Origin: Paenalicyclobacillus ferrooxydans
GTDB taxonomy: Bacteria > Bacillota > Bacilli > Alicyclobacillales > Alicyclobacillaceae
Length of the DNA: 64,000 bases
Direction: 5' to 3'
NCBI RefSeq assembly: GCF_001399675.1
Contig: NZ_LJCO01000026.1
Span: forward strand, 20,013 to 84,012
Part shown: positions 35,262 to 44,431 of the stretch, piece by piece
Numbering within the stretch: position 1 is the stretch's first letter
How the letters are laid out: the number at the start of each line of letters is the position of its first letter
Notes under the pieces: generated by a model
Database searches by the model: none
Told to the model about the DNA's origin: nothing
What the model saw: only the letters and a program-made list of their open reading frames with translations
Program-made: the position numbers and the translations under genes

Positions 35262-36326
35262 ATGAAAAAGACAGCATGGGTTGGTCTCGCAATGCTTGCG
35301 ACCGTTGGGGGACTGGCTGGCTGCGGGACAGGCTCGAACACAGGCACCAATCCAACCACGACACAGGGGGCTTCAGGAAACTCAGCGACCACGGCAAATC
35401 AGAGCACACAAACTTCCTCGGCATCGACAAATGCTCATCCTTTGTCCGTATTGTATGCGGGCTCAATGACCAAGGTCATGGAGCAAAAGATTGGGCCGCA
35501 AGCGGACAGCCGATTACACATCAAATATCAAGGAGAGGGAGCAGGCTCGACGGCACTGGCACAGATGATTAAATCCGGTCTGCGCACCCCGGATGTATTC
35601 ATTAGTGCATCGCCAAGTGCAGACAAGATGTTGATGGGTGCCAGCAATCACAACCTGGTGAATTGGTACTTGGCACTCGCTCAGGATCAGCTGGTCATCG
35701 CATACAACCCGAAGAGTCCGTTTGCAAAACAACTCGAAGCTGCAGCGAAGGGGACTGTCCCTTGGTATCAAGTGATGGAGGAACCCGGTTTCCGATTTGG
35801 TCGAACGGATCCCTTGCTTGATCCGAAGGGAGAAAGCACCATTTACATGTTTGAGCTGGCACAGTCGTATTATCATCAGCCAAACCTGTTTAAACAGATT
35901 CTTGGTTCCAACGAAAACCCAAAGCAGGTGTTCCCGGAGGAATCGCTTCTCTCGCAACTTACGACAGGGCAAGTGGATGCCATCGTTGCCTACAAACATG
36001 AAGCCGTTGAATGGGGCGTGCCCTACATTACACTCCCAGACGCCATCAATCTGGGTAATGTCAACGACAAAGCAGCCTACGCCAAAGCGACCATGACAGA
36101 GAATGGCAAGGTGAAACACGGGGCACCGATTCTGTTCACGATAACCATCCCGACGACATCAAAGGACCCCAAGGATGCAGCGGCATTTGTGCAATACCTT
36201 GTGTCTGGGCAAGGTCATGATATCCTCATGAAGGATGGATTTACCTCTGTCCCAACCAAGTTGGGCGGGAATAAAGCCGATGTTCCGAGTGGACTTCAAA
36301 ACCTCATACAAGGCACGATGAACTAA
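35262..36326 (+). CDS. Tungstate/molybdate-binding lipoprotein (WtpA/ModA-like)
   Basis: The extracellular receptor of an oxyanion importer. A signal peptide ends with the lipobox LAGC, followed by a ~40-residue Thr/Ser/Asn spacer. The binding domain starts LSVLYAGSMTKVMEQK and contains YQGEGAGSTALAQMI, PDVFISAS and FGRTDPLLDPKGESTIYMF, the layout I recognise in WtpA-type proteins. It follows its likely regulator and precedes the permease. GGAGAGGGAG lies before the ATG. Tungstate versus molybdate cannot be told from the sequence. Confidence 0.87.
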   Translation: MKKTAWVGLAMLATVGGLAGCGTGSNTGTNPTTTQGASGNSATTANQSTQTSSASTNAHPLSVLYAGSMTKVMEQKIGPQADSRLHIKYQGEGAGSTALAQMIKSGLRTPDVFISASPSADKMLMGASNHNLVNWYLALAQDQLVIAYNPKSPFAKQLEAAAKGTVPWYQVMEEPGFRFGRTDPLLDPKGESTIYMFELAQSYYHQPNLFKQILGSNENPKQVFPEESLLSQLTTGQVDAIVAYKHEAVEWGVPYITLPDAINLGNVNDKAAYAKATMTENGKVKHGAPILFTITIPTTSKDPKDAAAFVQYLVSGQGHDILMKDGFTSVPTKLGGNKADVPSGLQNLIQGTMN

Positions 36327-36372
36327 TTCATCTAAGGGATGACGAACGAGCAAGGGATGATGAACGAGTCAA

Positions 36373-37146
36373 ATGTTGTCTAGACGCGCGTTGCCTACGC
36401 TTTTGGTGATCTTTGCGGTGCTCCCGTTTCTCTACATTTTGGCGCCGTTACTTCATCTGTTCAACGGTGTGAGCAAGGTAACCTTGAGTCAGAGCTTTTC
36501 AAATCAGGAAATCCTGCATTCGTTGGGGACGTCCGTAATCGCGGCGTCCTTTACCACAATGGCTGCACTCGTATTCGGTTTGCCGACAGCGTTTTTGTTG
36601 TCACTGCGGAACTTTCCGGGAAAACGGTTGATTGAAGCATTGCTGCTCCTGCCAATGTTACTGCCGCCAGTTGTCGGCGGTATTGGGCAGCTTGATTTGT
36701 ACGGCCCGTACACCACCATCGGATCATGGTTTGGTAATCACGGCATTGCCCTCACCAACTCGATCATCGGTGTAATCTTGGCACAAACGTATATCACGAG
36801 CCCCTTCATGATCCTTGCTGCACAGGCAGGGTTTGAGGAAGTCCCGAAAGAATTGCATGAAGCGACAAAAGTGCTGGGCGGCGGTTTGTGGAACCGGTTT
36901 TGGGATGTCAGCTTGCCGTTGACGAAAGCTGCCATCATTTCTGGAACCTTATTGACGTTCGCTCGTGCAATTGGCGAGTTCGGTGCCACGATGATTATGG
37001 CGTATCACCCATACACGCTGCCGGTTGATATTTGGGTTCAATTTACGGCCGGCGGTATGCAGGAGATTGTGCCGATTGCTCTGGTTGTGGTGATTTTTGC
37101 GGTCTGTGTAGCGATCATTGCGTCGTTGGGCCAGCGAAAACACTAG
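36373..37146 (+). CDS. Tungstate/molybdate ABC transporter permease (WtpB/ModB-like)
   Basis: A membrane permease with about six helices. The EAA loop is ELHEATKVLGGGLWNRFWDV, followed by ARAIGEFGATMIMAYHP, the conserved region of ModB/CysT-type permeases. It begins MLSRRALPTLLVIFAVLPFL. The ribosome site before ATG 36373 is weak. A strong terminator at 37264 closes the unit, so no ModC-type ATPase follows, which is unusual. The ATPase would have to be encoded elsewhere. Confidence 0.87.
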   Translation: MLSRRALPTLLVIFAVLPFLYILAPLLHLFNGVSKVTLSQSFSNQEILHSLGTSVIAASFTTMAALVFGLPTAFLLSLRNFPGKRLIEALLLLPMLLPPVVGGIGQLDLYGPYTTIGSWFGNHGIALTNSIIGVILAQTYITSPFMILAAQAGFEEVPKELHEATKVLGGGLWNRFWDVSLPLTKAAIISGTLLTFARAIGEFGATMIMAYHPYTLPVDIWVQFTAGGMQEIVPIALVVVIFAVCVAIIASLGQRKH

Positions 37147-37263
37147 CCGCTCGCCAAAATGACGGACAAACCAAGAAGATGCCGGTGAACTTCAGACGAC
37201 CGCAGGCAAGTGGGGAAAGGCCGGTCGAGCAACCGAAGTTAGGAAGATCCCTGAAACGGAAAG

Positions 37264-37316
37264 AGAGTGACATTCATGGCTCGTCAAGCAGATGAGCCAT
37301 GAATGTCACTCTTTTT
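37264..37316 (+). terminator. Very strong Rho-independent terminator
   Basis: A perfect 19-bp stem (agagtgacattcatggctc with its complement), 11-base loop, then ctttttg. It ends the oxyanion transport unit. Confidence 0.96.
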
Positions 37317-37329
37317 GTCATGGAAAATT

Positions 37330-37403
37330 CATGCTTACCATTGCTACTAGTCCATGGTGCTAGAGGTGTAGTCCGGGCAGACTAGATATAAATGGTAAGC
37401 ATG
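37330..37403. other. 74-nt two-helix inverted-repeat element
   Basis: Perfect 13-bp arms catgcttaccatt and aatggtaagcatg enclose an inner 6-bp helix (ctagtc with gactag) and a 27-base apical loop. There is no T-run, so it is not a simple terminator. It lies between the strong terminator and qoxA. It may be a structured RNA, a protein-binding cruciform or a small mobile remnant. No known class is recognised. Confidence 0.6.
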
Positions 37404-37537
37404 TGCCTACCTTGTGCGCGGAGTGTTATTGCAACATTGAGCCGTACAGATCTCCGACTATACGTCGGGAGATATCAAGTCTTGACTTTTCAAATGTAAG
37501 TACAAAGTGCAGACCACTGTAAAGGAGAGTTGGACGC

Positions 37538-38449
37538 ATGAAACGGATCACGCCGAAAGGAAAGCTGGTGGCGACCCTCGCGATGGGGGTGTCGACACTG
37601 TTGCTGACCTCTGGTTGTGGCCAACTGCTTGTATTCCACCCAGCAGGGCCGGTAGGTCAAAGTGAACTCCAGCTGATTTGGCTGCAGATTGCCTTGACTG
37701 CGGTCGTCATCATCCCCGTTCTGATTTTGTTGGCTATCATCGTTATTCGTTACCGCGATAGGCCCGGAAGTAAAGCTGTTTACCGGCCAGATTGGTCGGA
37801 AAACCGCACACTCGAAATCATCTGGTGGGTCATTCCAATCATCATCGTTGGTATCCTCGGCACGGTTACGGCAAAAAAGACATTTGCCCTGACGCAGCCG
37901 CCGAAGAACCCTTCCAATCCGACTGTTGTGCAACCGCTTACGATTGAAGTGACATCCATGGATTGGAAATGGCTGTTCCAGTACCCGAATCAGCAAATTG
38001 CCACTGTCAACTACTGTGTGATTCCAACCAACCGTCCGGTGCAGTTCATGCTGACCTCTAACGGTCCGATGAACGCATTTTGGGTACCCCAACTTGGCGG
38101 TATGGAGTACACCATGCCAGGCATGATTATGCGCCTGTGGCTGCAAGCCGATAAACCGGGGATTTATTACGGACACGGCGGCAATTTTACAGGTCAAGGA
38201 TTCGCACAGATGCAATTTAACGTGCAAGCCGAATCCGAACAGCAGTTCAACGCCTGGGTTGCAAGCATTGCTAACAACAGCCCGCAGTTGACGCAGGGTG
38301 AATACGACAAGATGGCACAGCCCAGCATCCTCGGTCAGATGTCGTTTAGTTCCTTCCCACCAAACGCCTTTGAGAACGTCGTCATGAGTGAAGGCGGAAA
38401 ATACATGAAACATGATCAGGTCATGATGAACTCCATATCCAGCAAATAA
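37538..38449 (+). CDS. qoxA: Quinol oxidase subunit II
   Basis: The membrane-anchored subunit II of a heme-copper quinol oxidase. A lipoprotein signal (LLTSGC lipobox) and two transmembrane helices precede the cupredoxin domain. That domain lacks the Cys pair of the CuA site (the region reads GMEYTMPGMIMRLWLQ), which marks a quinol rather than cytochrome c oxidase. AAAGGAGAG precedes the ATG. It is first of four contiguous qox genes. Confidence 0.92.
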   Translation: MKRITPKGKLVATLAMGVSTLLLTSGCGQLLVFHPAGPVGQSELQLIWLQIALTAVVIIPVLILLAIIVIRYRDRPGSKAVYRPDWSENRTLEIIWWVIPIIIVGILGTVTAKKTFALTQPPKNPSNPTVVQPLTIEVTSMDWKWLFQYPNQQIATVNYCVIPTNRPVQFMLTSNGPMNAFWVPQLGGMEYTMPGMIMRLWLQADKPGIYYGHGGNFTGQGFAQMQFNVQAESEQQFNAWVASIANNSPQLTQGEYDKMAQPSILGQMSFSSFPPNAFENVVMSEGGKYMKHDQVMMNSISSK

Positions 38450-38480
38450 CGCCTACTTTGAATAAGAAAGAGGGAGAGAC

Positions 38481-40448
38481 ATGCCAGAGAGTGTGCGCAA
38501 TTTCGCTACACACTTCTTCGTTACGGGCGATCCGATGATTTATGGCGCAGACGCCGCAATTACCCTGGTAAGCCTCGGGATTGTATTCACCCTGACCTAC
38601 TTCAAAAAATGGAAGTGGTTGTGGAGTGAGTGGCTGACCAGCGTAGACCATAAGAAAATTGCCATTATGTACTTAATCTCCGCCATTTTGATGCTGTTCC
38701 GCGGTGGTGCTGACGCACTCTTAATGCGTACACAGCTTGCAGTTCCAAACAACTCGTTCTTGACGGCGGAACACTACGATCAGATTTTTACCACACACGG
38801 TACCATCATGATTATTTTCATGGCAATGCCGTTTATCTTTGCCATGTTTAATGCCGTTGTGCCGCTGCAGATCGGTGCGCGAGATGTCGCGTTCCCGTAT
38901 TTGAATGCCGTCAGTTTTTGGCTCTTCTTTTTCGGGGCGATGCTGTTCAATCTGTCGTTTGTCATCGGCGGATCGCCTGATGCAGGTTGGACCAGCTATC
39001 CACCGCTCGCCGGTCTGCAGTTTGACCCAGGTCCGGGCGAAAACTACTACCTGGTGGCAGTGTCGATATCCGGTATCGGCAGTATTGCAACGGGCATCAA
39101 CTTCATGGCTACGATTTTGAAGATGCGGGCCCCTGGCATGACCCTGATGAAAATGCCGCTCTTTACATGGTCCGTTCTGGCATCTTGCGTTGTCATCTTG
39201 TTCGCATTCCCGGCACTCACGGTGGCATTGGCACTGTTGTTGATCGACCGGATCGCCGGAGCGCACTTCTTCACGATGCTGGCCGGTGGTAACCCGATGC
39301 AGTTCATCAACCTGTTCTGGATCTGGGGACATCCTGAGGTTTACATCGTCATTCTCCCTGCGTTTGGGATTTACTCTGAAGTCGTAGCGACTTTTTCATC
39401 GAAGAAAATTTTCGGTTACAAGTCGATGGTCGCTTCACTCATGGCAATTGCTGTCATTGGTTATCTCACCTGGGCGCATCACTTTTTCACGATGGGGGCG
39501 AGTGCGGGCGTCAACGTGTTCTTCTCGATTTCGACGATGTGCGTCGCGATTCCAACGGGCGTCAAGGTATTCAACTGGCTCCTAACCATGTTCCGAGGAC
39601 GCATCCGGATGACGATGCCGCTCTTATGGACTTTGGCGTTCATTCCGAACTTTGCCATTGGCGGCGCAACGGGCGTTTGGTTAGCCGGTGCACCTGCAGA
39701 CTATCAGTTTCACAACAGCTACTTCCTGATTGCGCACTTTCACCAGACATTGATCGGCGGTGTCGTCTACGGAATGCTCGCTGGGATGTACTACTGGTGG
39801 CCGAAGATGTTTGGATTCAAACTCAAAGACCGCTTCGGGCACTGGGCCTTCTGGTTCTTCAACATCGGGTTTTACGTCTGCTTTACGCCGCAGTACATTC
39901 TCGGTCTGATGGGGATGCAGCGCCGCATGTACACGTACGGCGCCAATATGGGATGGACATCGCTAAACTTCGTATCAACCGTCGGCGCATTCCTCATGGG
40001 CATCGGCTTCCTCTTCATCGCGGCTCAGATTGTGCACAGTCTGTTCAACATGGAAAGGGATGTGACAGGAGATATCTGGAATGGCAGAACCCTTGAATGG
40101 TCTTTGCCGTCTCCCGCACCACATTACAATTTTGCGGTCATTCCAACCGTCTCTGAGCGGGATGCATGGTGGGAGATGAAAAAGGCAGGCAACACGTCGG
40201 ATCTGCTGCCGAATGCGAAAGAGATTCGGCCGATTCATATGCCGAAGAGTTCTGGTGTTCCGTTCCTGATGGGCGTTGCTTTCTTTGTGCTTGGATTCGG
40301 GGTTGTCTTCAACTGGTGGGTCATCGCGATCGTCGGATTCGTCGGTGTGGTAGCTTGCTTGATTGGCCGGTCGTTGGAGGAACACCCAGATTACTATGTT
40401 CCGGTAGACGAAGTCGTTCATACCGAAGCTGCCCTCGGGAGGTTATAA
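38481..40448 (+). CDS. qoxB: Quinol oxidase subunit I
   Basis: The proton-pumping catalytic subunit with low-spin heme and the heme-copper centre. Heme and copper ligands are visible: FTTHGTIMI (low-spin heme His), WGHPEVYIVILPAFG (CuB His with cross-linked Tyr), LTWAHHFFTMG (two CuB His) and IAHFHQTLIGG (heme His). Length 655 aa with extra helices is typical of QoxB/CyoB. It is tightly followed by qoxC. Needs heme A or O, depending on the state of ctaA downstream. Confidence 0.95.
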   Translation: MPESVRNFATHFFVTGDPMIYGADAAITLVSLGIVFTLTYFKKWKWLWSEWLTSVDHKKIAIMYLISAILMLFRGGADALLMRTQLAVPNNSFLTAEHYDQIFTTHGTIMIIFMAMPFIFAMFNAVVPLQIGARDVAFPYLNAVSFWLFFFGAMLFNLSFVIGGSPDAGWTSYPPLAGLQFDPGPGENYYLVAVSISGIGSIATGINFMATILKMRAPGMTLMKMPLFTWSVLASCVVILFAFPALTVALALLLIDRIAGAHFFTMLAGGNPMQFINLFWIWGHPEVYIVILPAFGIYSEVVATFSSKKIFGYKSMVASLMAIAVIGYLTWAHHFFTMGASAGVNVFFSISTMCVAIPTGVKVFNWLLTMFRGRIRMTMPLLWTLAFIPNFAIGGATGVWLAGAPADYQFHNSYFLIAHFHQTLIGGVVYGMLAGMYYWWPKMFGFKLKDRFGHWAFWFFNIGFYVCFTPQYILGLMGMQRRMYTYGANMGWTSLNFVSTVGAFLMGIGFLFIAAQIVHSLFNMERDVTGDIWNGRTLEWSLPSPAPHYNFAVIPTVSERDAWWEMKKAGNTSDLLPNAKEIRPIHMPKSSGVPFLMGVAFFVLGFGVVFNWWVIAIVGFVGVVACLIGRSLEEHPDYYVPVDEVVHTEAALGRL

Positions 40449-40449
40449 C

Positions 40450-41091
40450 ATGTCCATTGCGCACAGCGGTTTGCAACATCATGTTGATGAGCCTCTGCAG
40501 ACGGGAGTTCCGCTGGAGTTTTCGACTGAAGACGGAGCAACCAAAATCCTTGGCTTCTGGTTGTTTATGGTGACAGATGTACTCCTGTTTGCGTGCCTGT
40601 TTGCAACGTACGTAGTCCTTTACAAGCATATCGGTGCAGGAGCGTCAGCCGCGAAGTTGTTTGGCGACGACGTGTCCGGATTTACGGCAGAAACCTTCAT
40701 CCTCTTGACCAGCAGCTTTACTTGCGGCCTTGCTACCTATGAAATGCGGCATGGGAGTCACAGCCGCCTGAAGCTGTGGATTGTCATTACGATGCTGCTC
40801 GGCCTCTCTTTTATTGGCCTTGAGGTCTATGAGTTCTCGACTTTTGTCAGCCATGGCGACACGATGTCAACCAGTGCTTTCCTGTCCGCGTTCTTTACCT
40901 TGGTGGGTACGCACGGAGCGCACGTCTCGCTCGGTATCATCTGGATGGGGCTGATTCTGTACCAGATCAGTCGCCGCGGCGTGAATCCTGTCACGGCCAG
41001 AAAACTATTTATTGTCAGCTTGTATTGGCACTTCCTCGACGTTGTTTGGGTGTTTATCTTCACAGTCGTGTACCTGACAGGGGTGATGTAG
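40450..41091 (+). CDS. qoxC: Quinol oxidase subunit III
   Basis: A five-helix membrane subunit that stabilises the oxidase. The sequence KILGFWLFMVTDVLLFACLF and the THGAHVSLGIIWMGL segment match subunit III. The gene starts one base after the qoxB stop and ends one base before qoxD, so all are co-translated. Length 213 aa is normal. Confidence 0.94.
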   Translation: MSIAHSGLQHHVDEPLQTGVPLEFSTEDGATKILGFWLFMVTDVLLFACLFATYVVLYKHIGAGASAAKLFGDDVSGFTAETFILLTSSFTCGLATYEMRHGSHSRLKLWIVITMLLGLSFIGLEVYEFSTFVSHGDTMSTSAFLSAFFTLVGTHGAHVSLGIIWMGLILYQISRRGVNPVTARKLFIVSLYWHFLDVVWVFIFTVVYLTGVM

Positions 41092-41092
41092 G

Positions 41093-41425
41093 ATGTCGAC
41101 GGTTCCAGCTAAGGCGCCCGCTCCAGAAACGCATCAGGGTGGTTTTCCCTGGTCCCACGTCGCAGGGTACCTGTTATCCCTCGTCTTAACCATTGGAGCG
41201 TTTGCGCTGGTCTTTCATGCGAAACTTTCGTTTCACGAGACGCTGTTTGTCATTCTGTTTCTTGCTGTGCTGCAGATTCTGGTCCAACTGCTGTTTTTCA
41301 TGCACGTGACTGAGCGGCACGGTCCGTCGTATCACATGATGATGTTTGGGCTGGCGATGTTCTTCGTCTTCGTGATTGTCGGAGCGTCGATTTGGATTAT
41401 GTCCTTTGGATCGATGGTGTCGTAA
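41093..41425 (+). CDS. qoxD: Quinol oxidase subunit IV
   Basis: A small three-helix subunit (CyoD/QoxD family) with LVQLLFFMHVTERHGPSYHM, a typical motif. Length 110 aa fits. It ends the qoxABCD cluster. Tandem 12-bp repeats follow its stop codon. Confidence 0.92.
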   Translation: MSTVPAKAPAPETHQGGFPWSHVAGYLLSLVLTIGAFALVFHAKLSFHETLFVILFLAVLQILVQLLFFMHVTERHGPSYHMMMFGLAMFFVFVIVGASIWIMSFGSMVS

Positions 41426-41426
41426 G

Positions 41427-41475
41427 CCTGGAGGCAGACTGGAGGCAGACTGGAGGCAGACTGGAGGCAGACGGG
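41427..41475 (+). repeat. Four 12-bp tandem repeats (ctggaggcagac)
   Basis: Four head-to-tail copies immediately after qoxD and before the ctaA ribosome binding site. Confidence 0.95.
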
Positions 41476-41525
41476 AGCCAACCTCGCGGATTGGTTCCCG
41501 GTTTTTTCTGAAAGGAGAATGTACA

Positions 41526-42707
41526 GTGTATCGCCAGGAAGGTCATCATCCGAGAAGCGCGGGGGACGTAGACGGGCAAGGGGACGGAGGTGGATGGGAG
41601 GGGAAACGGGAATTGGACAGGCAAAACGGAGCGGACAGGCAAAGCGGATCAGACAGGCAAAGCGGATCGGAGAATATAGGTTCGGGCGGCTCTCGGCGAA
41701 GCTCTGGTCACCCTGTCGTGTGGGCACTCTCTATCATGACGCTGCTTGGTCTCTTCATCGTTAACTGTGCCGGGTTCCTGGACACGGAGACCGGATCGGC
41801 ACTGGGATGCGGACATGAGTGGCCGCTTTGCAATAACAGCGTGGTTCCAAGTACGTGGAGTTTGCAGACCGTTATCGAATTTATGCACCGAGCAATCGTC
41901 GGGGGTACCAGTATCCTGTTAATTGTAACCGCCATTGCCGCGTGGCGGGCTTATGGGCGAAAGTGGGTCGAGGTTAAGGTCTATGTTTCGATCGCGGTAG
42001 GGTTTGTCGCGATTGAGGCATTCCTCGGGGCGATGGGAGTGCTCTTTGCCGATCCGCCACTCCTCCTCGCGATTCACTTGGGCGTGTCTCTAATGGCGCT
42101 GAATGGTGCGTTTTTGTTGACCATCGTGATCTGACAGATTCGACGTTATGAGCGCACCGGGGGTCAGATTCCGCTGCGGCCAAATCCGAAGACACTGCCG
42201 AAAGGGTTTCGCAAGCTATCATGGATCGCATTTATCTACACCTTCTTTGCACTCTAATACGGAGCCTACGTCGCGAATTCAGGTGCCGGGGGAGCGTTTC
42301 AAGGCTGGCCGCTGCCGACGGAGTCGTTTGCGCAGGTTGGACGGTTTTACGTCTTGGATGTAGCGCACCGAACGGTCGCCTTTGGGCTGCTGCTACTTTG
42401 CATCTCACTACTCGTGATTGCGGGTCGCGCACGAGAGATGCGCAGGGACCTGTTTAAAGGTTCACTGGCCGCCCTGATTTTAGTTTGTCTGCAGGCTGTC
42501 AGCGGTGGAATCCTGATTGCAACAAAGCTGAGTATCCCCGCATTTCTGCTTCATGTCACCAACGTGTCAGCACTGTTTGCGACGCTCGCCTACCTGTCTG
42601 TGCAGGTTCTGCCGGAACCGAAGTGGCGGAGCTCAGGATCGCGTGAGCCTAGGGTTGGAGTTTCTGGGTCTGGTACGCCAGCCTCGGCACATCTGAGCGG
42701 ACGGTGA
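41526..42707 (+). pseudogene. ctaA: Heme A synthase ctaA with two in-frame stop codons
   Basis: CtaA oxidises heme O to heme A in the membrane. The frame is continuous but interrupted by TGA at 42132-42134 and TAA at 42255-42257. Family sequence continues on both sides without a shift: TETGSALGCGHEWPLC, VIEFMHRAIVGGTS and LLLAIHLGVSLMALNG, then after the stops YGAYVANSGAG, VLDVAHRTVAFGLLL and FLLHVTNVSALFATL. The GTG start (41526) follows GGAG. It gives a ~58-residue Gly/Arg/Gln-rich tail before the first helix. No base insertion is needed to read through, so point mutations (or recoding) explain it. Confidence 0.85.
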
Positions 42708-42793
42708 GTCCCGGGGTAAATGGGGAATGACGGGGAGTTGGCGGGGAGTTGGCAGACGGGCAGAGGTGGAGCTAAGTCGGCCTGAATAGCGGG

Positions 42794-43660
42794 GAGTTGC
42801 CGAGGCTAAGTCGGTGTCGCCGACTTAAGTCGCAAAAAATGAGGAGTTAAGTCGCTCGGAGCGACTTAACGGATCGACAAAGGGGTGTCTAAGTCGGCCA
42901 CAGCGACTAAGGGAGCTCGCGCGGTGAGGAGTTGCCGAGGCTAAGTCGGTGTCGCCGACTTAAGTCGCAAAAAATGAGGAGTTAAGTCGCTTGGAGCGAC
43001 TTAACGGATCGACAAAGGGGTGTCTAAGTCGGCCACAGCGACTAAGCCGGCCTAAACAGTGGGGAGTTGCCGAGGCTAAGTCGGTGTCGCCGACTGAAGT
43101 CACGAAAAATGAGGAGTTAAGTCGCTCGGAGCGACTTAACGGATCGACAAAGGGGTGTCTAAGTCGGCCACAGCGACTAAGCCGGCCTAAACAGTGGGGA
43201 GTTGCCGAGGCTAAGTCGGTGTCGCCGACTTAAGTCACGAAAAATGAGGAGTTAAGTCGCTTGGAGCGACTTAACGGATCGACAAAGGGGTGTCTAAGTC
43301 GGCCACAGCGACTAAGGGAGCTCGCGCGGTGAGGAGTTGCCGAGGCTAAGTCGGTGTCGCCGACTTAAGTCGCAAAAACTGAGGAGTTAAGTCGCTCGGA
43401 GCGACTTAACGGATCGACAAAGGGGTGTCTAAGTCGGCCACAGCGACTAAGCCGGCCTAAACAGTGGGGAGTTGCCGAGGCTAAGTCGGTGTCGCCGACT
43501 TAAGTCACAAAAAGTGAGGAGTTAAGTCGCTCGGAGCGACTTAACGGATTGACAAAGGGGTGTCTAAGTCGGCCACAGCGACTAAGGGAGCTCGCGCGGT
43601 GAGGAGTTGCCGAGGCTAAGCCGGCCCAAATAGCGGCGAGGCACCGAGCTAAGTCGGTGC
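42794..43660 (-). repeat. 135-bp tandem repeat array 2 (inverse of array 1)
   Basis: Six full units start at 42794, 42929, 43064, 43199, 43334 and 43469, each exactly 135 bp, with a partial unit from 43604. Each has the hairpin arms gttaagtcgct and agcgacttaac around loops cgg or tgg, plus ctaagtcgg/ccgacttaag pairs. The unit tail alternates between two versions (ctcgcgcggtgag and cctaaacagtgggg). Read on the minus strand it matches array 1 at 3025-3843 almost base for base over ~60 bp around the main hairpin. Confidence 0.95.
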
Positions 43661-43667
43661 CTCTTTT
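43638..43667 (+). terminator. Terminator at the end of array 2
   Basis: Ten-base stem gaggcaccga with tcggtgcctc around gctaag, then tttt. It lies between the array and the convergent transporter gene. Confidence 0.85.
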
Positions 43668-43675
43668 CAACGAAG

Positions 43676-44431
43676 TCACAGGTGCATAAATGAGGTGGTG
43701 ACCCAGCCTAGTCCGTACGCCACGACACCCACGATGACGCCCGCCATGGTCATTTCCATACCGCTTGCCCACCACGATCTGGCCGTGAGCGCACTCTTCG
43801 CTGCGCCGACTGCAAAGTGCGCCACAATACTCACAATCGCTGCGGCTATCATCGCTGACCACCCGGTCATGAAAAACAGAGGGATAAGCGGAACGATGCC
43901 GCCGACGAGCGTGGAGAGGCTGCCGATGATCGCGGATTTCCAGTGGTTACCCGCCGACTCTTCCTGAAATCCTAGTTCTTCTTGGGCCATTGCTTTCACG
44001 AAGAGGTCTTCATTTTTCGCGATACGTCTGGCGATCTCGTTCGCTTGATCCTCACTAAACCCCTTTAGCTGGTAGAGCAGTGAGAGTTCCTCGATCTCGT
44101 GCTCTGGATCCTCTCGAATTTCACGCCGCTCATGTTCGAGTTCTTGGTGTCGCAGTTCGCTTTCAGATTTCGTCGCTAGCCAGGCACCCGCACCCATGGA
44201 CAGAGTACTGGCAAGTGCACCGAAAAATCCGCTGACCAAAATTGAATGTGTATTGTCAGTAAACCCAGCGACACCGGCGATAATTCCGAAAATCGCTCCG
44301 AGACCGTCATTGACTCCGTAAATTGCGTCGCCGATCCAACCTGCGCTGTTCGTTTTGTGCCAACGTTCTTGATTCCACACGTGGGTAAGACGTTGCTGTA
44401 TAGAGTGTGGAACATGCATCGATACGCTCAT
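43676..44431 (-). CDS. VIT1/CCC1 family transporter
   Basis: A membrane protein of the vacuolar iron transporter family, likely exporting iron or manganese. The first helix contains DAIYGVNDGLGAIFGIIAG, the family signature. A charged helical metal-binding-like segment (about residues 85-150, Glu-rich) separates it from the last three helices. Length 251 aa is normal. AGGAGG precedes the ATG on the minus strand. Confidence 0.88.
   Translation of the reverse strand: MSVSMHVPHSIQQRLTHVWNQERWHKTNSAGWIGDAIYGVNDGLGAIFGIIAGVAGFTDNTHSILVSGFFGALASTLSMGAGAWLATKSESELRHQELEHERREIREDPEHEIEELSLLYQLKGFSEDQANEIARRIAKNEDLFVKAMAQEELGFQEESAGNHWKSAIIGSLSTLVGGIVPLIPLFFMTGWSAMIAAAIVSIVAHFAVGAAKSALTARSWWASGMEMTMAGVIVGVVAYGLGWVTTSFMHL

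Noticed and set aside
38481..40448. Cytochrome c oxidase rather than quinol oxidase
   Set aside because: Subunit II lacks the CuA cysteine pair, and the four-gene order matches qox.
42991..43233. 80-aa ORF with 45-residue repeats inside array 2
   Set aside because: Product of the 135-bp period (a multiple of three); no ribosome site and Arg/Lys-rich nonsense composition.
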